Assembly (NCBI RefSeq): GCF_009827655.1
Contig: NZ_WTYV01000002.1
Coordinates: forward strand, 310,657 to 374,656
DNA from: Alteraurantiacibacter buctensis
Lineage (GTDB): Bacteria; Pseudomonadota; Alphaproteobacteria; Sphingomonadales; Sphingomonadaceae
DNA length: 64,000 bases
Direction: 5' to 3'
Part shown: positions 54,630-64,000 of the stretch, one piece after another
Layout: each line of letters begins with the position of its first letter
How positions within the stretch are numbered: the stretch's first letter is position 1
Translations under genes and position numbers: made by a program
Notes under the pieces: model-generated
The model's input: only the letters and a program-made list of their open reading frames with translations
The model's database searches: none
Told to the model about the DNA's origin: nothing

Positions 54630-56681
54630 ATGGCCTTTTATCGGTATCTGCTGCTGGTGCTGGCCGTGGCTCTTGCCCCGGCGGCGGCCGCGCAGGCCCA
54701 AGGCGTTTCTGGGCGTGCGAACAACATCGCTGCCGACCTGGTGGCCGAGCACCAGCCGGTGCCAGGCGAGACGCTGATGGCGGCGCTGGTGTTCCGCCCT
54801 GCGCCCGGCTGGCACGGCTATTGGTCGAACCCCGGCGATGCGGGTCTGGGGATGCGGCTGGACTGGCAGTTGCCTACAGGCTGGCAGGCGGGCGAGCCGC
54901 TTTATCCGGTGCCGCACCGGCTGCTGATCGCCGGGCTGATGAACCACGTGTACGAGGGCGATTACGCCGTCCTGGTGCCGCTGACGGTGCCTGCGGGCGG
55001 TGGGGCCGGACCGGTGACACTTGCTGCCCAATGGCTCGCCTGCACCGACAAGGTCTGCGTGCCGGAGCAGGCCAGCCTGACGCTGCGCTTTCCCGATGTG
55101 GCTCCGGGCCAGAACCCGTTCGATACATGGCGCGCGGCGCTGCCGCCGCTGATCGATCGCACGGCCACTTTCGAGGTCGAGGGCGACCTGCTGCGCATCG
55201 CCATTCCGCTGCCTGCCAGCATGGAACTGGCCGATCCGCACCTGTTTGTTGGGCAGGACCGGGTGAGCGCCGACCGCACTGTCGCCTATGCCCGGCCACA
55301 GGCCTTTGCCCGCGATGGCAATGTGGTGACCGCCGATATTCCACTGAAAGCGCTGGTGCTGCCCGCCGGATCGCCGCTGGCGCAGTTCACCCCGCCTGAT
55401 CGCATCGAGGGGATACTTGCTTTCGGGGCCGAGGGAGAAGGTATCCGCTTCATGGCCGAGCCCGGCAATGTCACTGGCGGCGGCCGGCCGATCGGTGTTG
55501 GCCCGGGCGATTCGGCCCCCCTGTGGAGCCTGCTGCTGGCCGCGCTGGCAGGCGGCCTGCTGCTGAACCTGATGCCCTGCGTGTTCCCGATCCTGAGCCT
55601 GAAGGCGATGACGCTGGCCCGTGCCGGGGAGAGTGCGGCGGGGGCGAAGCGCGAGGCGCTGGCCTATACCGCAGGCGTGCTGCTGGCGTGCCTCGCCATC
55701 GGCGGCCTGCTGCTGGTGCTGCGGGCCGGGGGCGAGCAGGTGGGCTGGGCCTTCCAGTTGCAGGAGCCGGGCGTGGTGGCCGTGCTGACTGGGCTGGCCG
55801 TGCTGATCACAGCCAACTTCCTGGGGCTGTTTGAGCTTCCGGCACTGTCCTTCGCCGGATCGGGCGGCGCGCCATCTGCCTTCGGCACCGGCCTGCTGGC
55901 GGCCTTCGTGGCGACGCCCTGCACCGGCCCGTTCATGGCCGCCGCGCTGGGGGCCGCGCTGCTGCTGCCGCCGGTGGAGGCGATGCTGCTCTTCGCCCTG
56001 CTGGGGCTGGGGCTGGCACTGCCGTTCCTGCTGCTGGGCTTCGTGCCTGCCTTGCGCAGCCGCCTGCCGAAGCCGGGCAAGTGGATGGACACCTTCCGCA
56101 AAGTGCTGGCCGTGCCGATGGGGCTGACCGCGCTGGCGCTGGTGTGGCTGTGCTGGCGGCTGGGAGGTGCGAACTTCGCCCTGCTGGTGCTGGGCGCGGC
56201 GCTGGCGCTGATTTCGGCTGCATGGTCGCGGCGCAAGGGCCTGCGCGCTTCAGCTTTCGGCGGGCTGGTCGCCTCCGGTCTGCTGGCGGTGTCGGCGTAC
56301 CAGTCGTTCGAGCGTCCCGCGACAGAGGCGCAATCAGTGCATGACACGGTGGCCTTCAGCGAGGCCGCGCTGGCCCGCGAGGCGGCACAAAAGCCCGTGT
56401 TCCTCTATTTCACCGCCGACTGGTGCCTGACCTGCAAGGTCAACGAAAGCGTGGCGATCGAGCGCGACGAGGTGCGCGATGCGTTCCGCGACGCGGGCGT
56501 GGTGGTGATGCGCGGCGACTGGACCGTGCGCGACGAGGCGATCACCCGCTTCCTTACCAGCCACGGCGCGGCGGGCGTGCCGCTGTACCTGTGGTATGAT
56601 CCGAACCGCGAACCGCAGCAATTGCCGCAGGTGCTGACGCCGGACATGCTGGTGGAACTGGCCGAGGGCAGCGAGGGCTAA
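54630..56681 (+). CDS. dsbD: protein-disulfide reductase DsbD family
   Basis: A 683-residue membrane protein that carries electrons from cytosolic thioredoxin to the periplasm. It has a signal peptide (cleavage near A-Q-A), an N-terminal periplasmic domain with a Cys pair in A-C-T-D-K-V-C, eight or so transmembrane helices holding the redox Cys in L-M-P-C-V-F-P and T-P-C-T-G-P, and a C-terminal thioredoxin domain with C-L-T-C at 599-602. ATG 54630 directly precedes the signal; ATG 54615 is the alternative. The N-terminal domain resembles ScsB more than E. coli DsbD. Confidence 0.88.
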   Translation: MAFYRYLLLVLAVALAPAAAAQAQGVSGRANNIAADLVAEHQPVPGETLMAALVFRPAPGWHGYWSNPGDAGLGMRLDWQLPTGWQAGEPLYPVPHRLLIAGLMNHVYEGDYAVLVPLTVPAGGGAGPVTLAAQWLACTDKVCVPEQASLTLRFPDVAPGQNPFDTWRAALPPLIDRTATFEVEGDLLRIAIPLPASMELADPHLFVGQDRVSADRTVAYARPQAFARDGNVVTADIPLKALVLPAGSPLAQFTPPDRIEGILAFGAEGEGIRFMAEPGNVTGGGRPIGVGPGDSAPLWSLLLAALAGGLLLNLMPCVFPILSLKAMTLARAGESAAGAKREALAYTAGVLLACLAIGGLLLVLRAGGEQVGWAFQLQEPGVVAVLTGLAVLITANFLGLFELPALSFAGSGGAPSAFGTGLLAAFVATPCTGPFMAAALGAALLLPPVEAMLLFALLGLGLALPFLLLGFVPALRSRLPKPGKWMDTFRKVLAVPMGLTALALVWLCWRLGGANFALLVLGAALALISAAWSRRKGLRASAFGGLVASGLLAVSAYQSFERPATEAQSVHDTVAFSEAALAREAAQKPVFLYFTADWCLTCKVNESVAIERDEVRDAFRDAGVVVMRGDWTVRDEAITRFLTSHGAAGVPLYLWYDPNREPQQLPQVLTPDMLVELAEGSEG

Positions 56682-57300
56682 CCCCCGTCAGACTCCGCTG
56701 CCGCCTGCCGGGCCATCTCGCGCCGCGTGGGCGGGCGCCGCGTTTCGTCGGGCGGCGGCAGGTCTTCCTCTCTCGGCAGCAAACCCGTTCCCCCCGCGCG
56801 GCACCACTCCAGGAAGGCCCCCGGCATCCGGCTGCCGGCAATATCCAGCGTGCCGCCGCCGGGCAGGGTAGCCAGCAACTGGCGCGAACCGGCAAACACG
56901 TTCCACCGCGCATCATCGGCGGGCAGCGCTACCTGCCAGCGCCATTCGCCGGCCACCTCGCGCGCATCGACGGGGAAGCGGCTGCGCTCGCCATTGCCGA
57001 TCACGGGAAACAGTGCGGTCTGGCCGGGCAGGGCCGGGGCGTGGCGGATGATCGTCAGGCGCGGCGGCGTGGTCCGTGCCGCGCAGGCCAGCGTCAGCAG
57101 AGGCGCCGCGCCGCGGTTGCCATAGACCAGCGCCTGCCGGTCGGCCGAGGGTAGCCACAAGGCCTGCGAGGTATCTGGCGAGCGGGGCAGCACCACCGGC
57201 AGCACCGTGCCGCTGTCCTGCAGGTCCACCCGCTGCACCGGCCCGCCCTGCTCGCCACAGGCGGCGAGGAGGAGGGCGAGGGTCAACGCGGCTCCAGCCT

Positions 57301-57313
<13 letters not shown>
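56678..57313 (-). CDS. hypothetical lipoprotein
   Basis: A 211-residue protein with a lipoprotein signal and lipobox L-L-A-A-C (Cys19). The mature chain has a beta-rich region with paired Cys and a charged, Pro/Arg-rich tail. It overlaps uvrB upstream by 13 bases and its stop lies within four bases shared with dsbD. I recognise no named family. Confidence 0.75.
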
Positions 57314-59490
<2,177 letters not shown>

Positions 59491-59494
59491 GCCG

Positions 59495-59520
59495 GAACAT
59501 ATGGGGAATGACTCGAGTCA
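59495..59520. promoter_or_regulatory. LexA-box-like sequence and 12-bp palindrome at uvrB
   Basis: GAAC-N7-GAAT (59495-59509) matches seven of the eight fixed bases of the alphaproteobacterial SOS box GAAC-N7-GAAC. It is 5 bases from the uvrB start. A perfect palindrome TGACTCGAGTCA (59509-59520) adjoins it. Suggestive of SOS control of uvrB, not proof. Confidence 0.35.
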
Positions 59521-59612
59521 ACGCAATGCGATTGGCAGGCCGCAGGCGCTCGGGTAACCTGATCTTATCGATTTGGGGCCGACGGTGCCTCGCAACCTTG
59601 GGGGGAAATCAC

Positions 59613-60158
59613 ATGCGTTATTGCCATATCCTGCCGCTGGCCGCCGCGCTGGTTATTGCCGGCTGTTCGGGCAGCGAGGATGCCGCCGATGCCGGTGGCA
59701 GCGAGGCCGAGGAAATGGCCGCCGCGGCCGAGGATGGCCCCACCCCGCAGGCAGGCCAGTACCGCACCACAATGGAACTGCTGGAGATCAGCGTGCCCGA
59801 TGCGCCGCCGGAGATGGCCCAGATGCTCCAGCAGGGCTTTGGCGAAGGGGCGCAGCAGGCCAACACCTATTGCGTGACGCCCGAACAGGCCGCCCAGTCC
59901 ACCAGCCGCGAGGAAGTGCTGAAGAACCTGGCCGACAGCAACTGCACAGTTGACGAGTTCAACCAGTCCGGTGGGGATATCGATGCCCTGCTCACCTGCT
60001 CGGGCGATGGCATGATGAACGGCCAGGTCACGCTCAACGGCACGATGACCGAAACCGGATCCGACATGGAGATGAGCTTCAAGATGCAGGTCCCGCAGGC
60101 CGGCGAAGCGACCATGCGGATGCGCATGGTATCCGAACGGATCGGAGAGTGCAGCTAA
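59613..60158 (+). CDS. DUF3617 family lipoprotein
   Basis: A 181-residue lipoprotein (lipobox V-I-A-G-C, Cys18). An acidic Ala/Glu spacer is followed by the DUF3617 pattern: P-x-A-G-Q-Y-R-T-T, a first Cys in Y-C-V-T-P-E-Q, then N-C-T, L-T-C and a final E-C-S. The conserved Cys are presumably paired by disulfides in the periplasm. A tandem relative follows with ten bases of overlap. Confidence 0.82.
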   Translation: MRYCHILPLAAALVIAGCSGSEDAADAGGSEAEEMAAAAEDGPTPQAGQYRTTMELLEISVPDAPPEMAQMLQQGFGEGAQQANTYCVTPEQAAQSTSREEVLKNLADSNCTVDEFNQSGGDIDALLTCSGDGMMNGQVTLNGTMTETGSDMEMSFKMQVPQAGEATMRMRMVSERIGECS

Positions 60159-60733
60159 GGCCGCGCCTTTGCCTTTGCGTCCCGCCCGCGCTGCTGCTGG
60201 CCGCGCTGGCGGGGTGCGCCCCCGATCCGCCTGACGAGCAGGAGATTCTGGCCAGCGCCGCCAGCTTGCCGAAGCCGCAGCCCGGCCTCTATCGCAGCAC
60301 CACGCGGCTGACTGCCTATGACCTGCCGCTGGCCAGCCCGCAGGAGGCGGCGGCCATGCGTGAACGGTTTGCCACGCTGGAACCGGCGGTTGCGACATCG
60401 TGCCTGACCCCGCGACAGGCGGAGGAGGGCTGGGTTACCCTGGTCCGCAGCCTGGGCGAGGGGACTTGCCAGGTGGAGCGCTTCACCGCCGATGGTGAAG
60501 GAATGCAGGCCAGTGTCGCCTGCCAGGCCCCCGGCGGCGGCACCAGCCGCATGGCGATGACCGGAACGGCCGGCACCACCAGCAGCACTATGGAGATCCG
60601 TATCGTCCAGCAGGGCGAAGCCATCCCCGGCGGCGAGCAGACGATCAGCATGGCCATTGCCAGCCAGCGGGTGGGCGACTGCCCGGCGGAACCACCGGCA
60701 GCCCCGCAGGTTGGTCCTGCGCCGGACGGTTGA
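60149..60733 (+). CDS. DUF3617 family lipoprotein, tandem copy
   Basis: A 194-residue protein with lipobox A-L-A-G-C and the DUF3617 core: P-G-L-Y-R-S-T-T, S-C-L-T-P-R-Q, T-C-Q-V-E and a final D-C. It starts at GTG inside the end of the preceding family member and is evidently a diverged tandem duplicate. A Pro/Ala-rich tail is extra. Confidence 0.8.
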   Translation: MQLRPRLCLCVPPALLLAALAGCAPDPPDEQEILASAASLPKPQPGLYRSTTRLTAYDLPLASPQEAAAMRERFATLEPAVATSCLTPRQAEEGWVTLVRSLGEGTCQVERFTADGEGMQASVACQAPGGGTSRMAMTGTAGTTSSTMEIRIVQQGEAIPGGEQTISMAIASQRVGDCPAEPPAAPQVGPAPDG

Positions 60734-60800
60734 TCTGGCCGGAATTTGACCCCGGTCGATCGTTCATGGCAGAACAAGGCAGTTTTGTTACAGTCAGCCC

Positions 60801-61607
60801 ATGAACGTCATGCAACTGAAACAGATCGGGCTCAGCCACCCCAGGTTCGCCGCCGCCTCGGCAACGGCCCAGGAACTGGCGGGTGCCGTCCAGCGCCGGG
60901 TGGTACTGATGCGCGCCCAGCCGCCGGCGCATTCCTCGCGCCCGCCGCAGCAACTGTTCCTGGCCGAGTCGCTCAGCGTGCTGGAACCGGCCATCCGCCA
61001 GATGCGCCCGGCGCTGCACCTATCACAGGCGCGCAACCCGCGCGTGGTCATCCTGATGCCCGGCTTCGGCACCCACCCCGTCCGCATGCGCTACATGGCC
61101 GAGCGGCTGGAAGAGGCGGGCCACACGGTCAAGCGCTGGGGCACCGGCTTCAATATGGGGGCCACGCCGGAAAACTTTGCCCTGGTGGCCCAGCGCGTGG
61201 TGGACGTGCATCAGCGTTATGGCCAGCAGGTGATGCTGGTGGGTTGGAGCCTGGGCGGCATCTTCGCGCGCGAAGTGGCCAAGCTGCACCCCGAAGCGGT
61301 GGCGCGGGTGATCACCATGGGTTCGCCCTTCAGCCACACGCCCTATTCCAACAATGTCTGGCGCCTGTACCAGCTCGTCACCGGCTATTCGGTGGAGCAG
61401 CCTCCGTTGCCGCTGAACCTGGCGGCAAAGCCGCCAGTGGAAACCATTGCCCTGTGGAGCCCGCGGGATGGCGTGGTGGCCTGGCGCAGCGCCTGCGGCC
61501 GGCGCGGAGAGCGGGACCGGGCGCGCGCCCTGCGTTGCTCGCACATGGGCTTTTCCAACTCGCGCGAAGCGATCCTGGCCGTGGCCGAGGAACTCGACGC
61601 CGACTGA
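60801..61607 (+). CDS. alpha/beta hydrolase
   Basis: A 268-residue cytosolic hydrolase. The oxyanion segment is M-P-G-F-G-T-H-P (about 86-93), the nucleophile elbow G-W-S-L-G-G has Ser150, the acid is likely Asp in S-P-R-D-G-V, and the His lies in C-S-H-M-G-F near the end. It resembles lipase/acetyltransferase-type folds acting on esters. Monocistronic by spacing. Confidence 0.8.
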   Translation: MNVMQLKQIGLSHPRFAAASATAQELAGAVQRRVVLMRAQPPAHSSRPPQQLFLAESLSVLEPAIRQMRPALHLSQARNPRVVILMPGFGTHPVRMRYMAERLEEAGHTVKRWGTGFNMGATPENFALVAQRVVDVHQRYGQQVMLVGWSLGGIFAREVAKLHPEAVARVITMGSPFSHTPYSNNVWRLYQLVTGYSVEQPPLPLNLAAKPPVETIALWSPRDGVVAWRSACGRRGERDRARALRCSHMGFSNSREAILAVAEELDAD

Positions 61608-61646
61608 CTGCCAATTCTCCTGCCGCGCGGCTGTGAAATCTGCCGT

Positions 61647-61674
61647 TTGACAAGCGCTGTAATCGTGCCATGTT
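61647..61674 (+). promoter_or_regulatory. sigma-70-like promoter
   Basis: A consensus -35 box TTGACA (61647-61652), a 16-base spacer and CATGTT (61669-61674) lie about 25 bases upstream of the ATP-grasp gene. The -10 box is weak, but TTGACA is uncommon in this GC-rich context. Confidence 0.4.
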
Positions 61675-61698
61675 GCACTGCGGCAAAGACAGGGCGCG

Positions 61699-63129
61699 AT
61701 GAACCTTCCACCGGCAGACAAGTTCGACGAGATGCATGCACCCGATGGATCGGTGCGGCCAGCTTATCACGAATATTGCCGCTGGCTTGACCAGCAGGAT
61801 ACCGCCCAGTTGCGCAAGAAGGGCGCGGAGGCGGAAAGCGTGTTCCGCCGCACCGGCATCACCTTCAACGTCTATGGCGAGGATGACGCGGAAGAGCGGC
61901 TGATCCCGTTCGACATGGTGCCGCGCATCATCACCGCAGCCGAATGGCGGCGCGTTTCGCGCGGGATCGAGCAGCGGGTGAGGGCGCTCAACGCTTTCAT
62001 CCATGACCTGTATCACCGGCAGGAAATCATCCGCTCGGGCCGACTGCCCTTGCGGGTGCTGCGCGACAACGCCGTGTGGCTGCCGCAGATGGTCGGCTTC
62101 ACCCCGCCGGGCGGGGTCTATACCCACATCGTGGGCATCGACCTGGTGCGTACCGGTCCCAACGATTTCATGGTGCTGGAGGACAATGCCCGCACCCCCA
62201 GCGGCGTCTCCTACATGCTGGAGAACCGCGAAACGATGATGGCCATGTTCCCGGAACTGTTCACCCGGGCCAAGGTGCGGCCGATCAGCGACTATCCGCG
62301 CAACCTGGCGGCCAGCCTGGCGGCCTGCGCGCCGGAGTTTTCCGGATCACGCCCCACCATCGCCGTGCTGACACCGGGCATCTACAACTCCGCCTATTTC
62401 GAGCATGCCTTCCTGGCCGACCAGATGGGCGCCGAACTGGTGGAAGGCAGCGACCTGAGGGTGGTGGATGGCCGGGTGCAAATGCGCACCACCGACGGGT
62501 TCCGCCCGATCGACGTGCTTTATCGCCGGGTGGATGACGAGTATCTCGATCCGCTCACCTTCAACCCGTCTTCCGTGCTGGGCGTGCCGGGCATTTTCGA
62601 CGTCTACCGCGCGGGCCGCATCACCATTGCCAATGCGCCGGGCACGGGGGTGGCGGACGACAAGGCGATCTATTCCTTCATGCCCGAGATCGTCCAGTTC
62701 TATACCGGCGAGCAGCCGATCCTGCCCAACGTGCAGACCTGGCGCTGCGCCGAGAAGGAGAGCCTGGCCTATGTGCTGGCGAACCTGTCGGAACTGGTGG
62801 TCAAGGAAGTCCACGGCTCCGGCGGCTATGGCATGCTGATCGGTCCCACCTCCTCGAAGAAGGAACTGGAGGCTTTCCGCGCCAAGCTGGTGGCCAAGCC
62901 GGAAAACTACATCGCCCAGCCCACGCTGGCGCTCAGCACCTGCCCGATCTTCACCGCCAAGGGCCTGGCCCCGCGCCACGTGGACCTGCGCCCGTTCGTG
63001 CTGTGCAGCCCCAATGGGGTGGAGATCACCCCCGGCGGCCTGACGCGGGTGGCGCTGAAGAAGGGCAGCCTGGTGGTCAATTCCAGCCAGGGCGGCGGGA
63101 CCAAGGATAGCTGGGTGCTCGATGATTGA
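61699..63129 (+). CDS. circularly permuted type 2 ATP-grasp protein
   Basis: A 476-residue protein of the circularly permuted ATP-grasp family (DUF404/DUF407). Diagnostic stretches are V-L-E-D-N-A-R-T-P-S-G-V-S-Y (about residue 160), V-D-D-E-Y-L-D-P-L, and Y-I-A-Q-P-T-L-A-L-S with the closing R-P-F-V region. Such proteins are found with alpha-E proteins and transglutaminases and are thought to form amide bonds in a peptide tag or small molecule. It overlaps the alpha-E gene by eight bases. Confidence 0.9.
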   Translation: MNLPPADKFDEMHAPDGSVRPAYHEYCRWLDQQDTAQLRKKGAEAESVFRRTGITFNVYGEDDAEERLIPFDMVPRIITAAEWRRVSRGIEQRVRALNAFIHDLYHRQEIIRSGRLPLRVLRDNAVWLPQMVGFTPPGGVYTHIVGIDLVRTGPNDFMVLEDNARTPSGVSYMLENRETMMAMFPELFTRAKVRPISDYPRNLAASLAACAPEFSGSRPTIAVLTPGIYNSAYFEHAFLADQMGAELVEGSDLRVVDGRVQMRTTDGFRPIDVLYRRVDDEYLDPLTFNPSSVLGVPGIFDVYRAGRITIANAPGTGVADDKAIYSFMPEIVQFYTGEQPILPNVQTWRCAEKESLAYVLANLSELVVKEVHGSGGYGMLIGPTSSKKELEAFRAKLVAKPENYIAQPTLALSTCPIFTAKGLAPRHVDLRPFVLCSPNGVEITPGGLTRVALKKGSLVVNSSQGGGTKDSWVLDD

Positions 63130-64000
63130 AGCCGAACGCCCTATGCTGGGCCGCGTGGCCCACGGCATCTTCTGGATGTACCGCTATCTGGAGCGGGCGG
63201 AGAACATCGCCCGCCTGCTGGCCGCCGCGCACCGCATGGCGCTGACCCGCGGGACGGACGAGGCGACTCAGGAGTGGCGGTCTGTCCTGACCACGCTGGG
63301 CCAGCTCCAGGCCTATGACAACCAGTACACCGTCTACGGCGGCGCGCAGGTGTGCGACTTCGTGCTGCGCGCGCGCGGCAACCCGCAAAGCGTGCTGTCG
63401 ATGTTCGAGCGTGCGCGGACCAATGCCCGCGCCTGCCGCAGCGCCATCACGCGCGAGGTGTGGGAAGCGATCAACGAAGGCTGGATGAACCTGAAGGAGC
63501 AGCTCAGCCGCCCGATCCGCGAGGGCAACCTGGAGACGGTTCTGGCCTCGATCCGCCGCGAATCGACGCTGGCGCGCGGGGCCACCCACGGATCGATGCT
63601 GCGCAACGAGATCTATGCTTTCGCGCGGCTGGGGACGTTCCTGGAACGGGCCGACAACACCGCCCGCATCCTCGATGTGAAGTATTTCCTGCTGCTGCCC
63701 AGCCTGTCCTACGTCGGCACCGCGCTTGATACCGGTCAGTGGGACAACGTGCTGCGCTCTCTATCTGGCGAGCGGGCCTATTCCTGGCTCAATGCCGGGC
63801 GCATGGATGCGCGGGGAATCGCCCAGTTCCTTATCCTGGACGAGCGCTTCCCGCGCAGCTTGGCATTCTGCCGCCTGGCCCTGCGCGAGAACCTGTCGGC
63901 GCTGGCCCGGTTGCGCGGACACGACGGGCTGCCGCACGCTGCGCTGGACCGGGTCGATGCCCTGATGGAAGGCCGCCGGGTGGAGGAGATCTTCGACAAC
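63122..64000 (+). CDS. alpha-E domain protein (DUF403), truncated by the window edge
   Basis: 293 codons are visible without a stop and the gene continues past 64000. The all-helical alpha-E domain shows W-M-Y-R-Y-L-E-R-A-E-N-I-A-R at the start, R-G-N-P-Q-S-V-L, and F-L-E-R-A-D-N-T-A-R-I-L-D-V-K-Y-F. It is the standing partner of the permuted ATP-grasp protein just upstream; a transglutaminase-like gene often follows. Confidence 0.9.
   Translation, partial: MIEAERPMLGRVAHGIFWMYRYLERAENIARLLAAAHRMALTRGTDEATQEWRSVLTTLGQLQAYDNQYTVYGGAQVCDFVLRARGNPQSVLSMFERARTNARACRSAITREVWEAINEGWMNLKEQLSRPIREGNLETVLASIRRESTLARGATHGSMLRNEIYAFARLGTFLERADNTARILDVKYFLLLPSLSYVGTALDTGQWDNVLRSLSGERAYSWLNAGRMDARGIAQFLILDERFPRSLAFCRLALRENLSALARLRGHDGLPHAALDRVDALMEGRRVEEIFDN

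Overview
The window is GC-rich, tightly packed chromosomal DNA from an alphaproteobacterium, most likely a sphingomonad (order Sphingomonadales). The evidence is a hemC-hemD-mitofilin block, paired DUF3617 lipoproteins, and aromatic-catabolism genes whose sequence and layout match the lignin degrader Sphingobium sp. SYK-6 (LigA/LigB, a FerC-like regulator divergent from ferB and ferA, a LigW-like decarboxylase). No rRNA, tRNA, CRISPR array, prophage or intact insertion sequence was seen.

Layout. 1-2718: end of an alpha/beta hydrolase, a Baeyer-Villiger-type monooxygenase, a tiny membrane protein and a pirin. 2740-7415 (minus): a tripartite efflux operon (outer-membrane factor, adaptor, ATPase, FtsX-type permease). 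7506-11058 (plus): HupE-like membrane protein, metallo-beta-lactamase-fold protein, XdhC and a MocA-like transferase. 11042-15188 (minus): NTF2-like protein, LprI-like protein, MetY, enoyl-CoA hydratase, HAD phosphatase. 15307-20111 (minus): an unusual four-gene operon with a two-subunit PEP-synthase-like dikinase, a biotin carrier protein and a carboxyltransferase, but no biotin carboxylase. 20410-27553: antiporter, LigB-superfamily dioxygenase, AraC regulator and a divergent cluster with a secreted triple-NTF2 protein, a LigW-like decarboxylase and a CoA transferase. 27626-28944: an orphan secreted protein with an internal duplication and a repeat-bearing non-coding stretch. 28945-38426: ligAB, PilZ, acs, marR and ferBA. 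38423-46471: TonB-like protein, aldo/keto reductase, PhoX, serine hydrolase, glutaryl-CoA dehydrogenase. 46537-64000: mostly housekeeping genes (flippase, gpsA, tsaD, hemC, hemD, mitofilin, ubiH-like, dsbD, uvrB), then DUF3617 lipoproteins, an alpha/beta hydrolase, and a circularly permuted ATP-grasp/alpha-E pair that runs off the end.

How it fits together. FerA and FerB would convert ferulate to vanillin and acetyl-CoA, LigAB would open protocatechuate, the LigW-like enzyme would decarboxylate a carboxylated aromatic acid, and Acs and glutaryl-CoA dehydrogenase feed acyl-CoA pools. The steps between vanillin and protocatechuate, and those after ring opening (ligC, ligI, ligJ, ligK), are not in the window.

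The best candidate for an undescribed system is the dikinase-biotin-carboxyltransferase operon at 15307-20111. Regulatory highlights are a four-half-site dyad at 20309-20350, a MarR operator over the ferB promoter, a terminator between ferB and ferA, and a Pho-box-like site near phoX.
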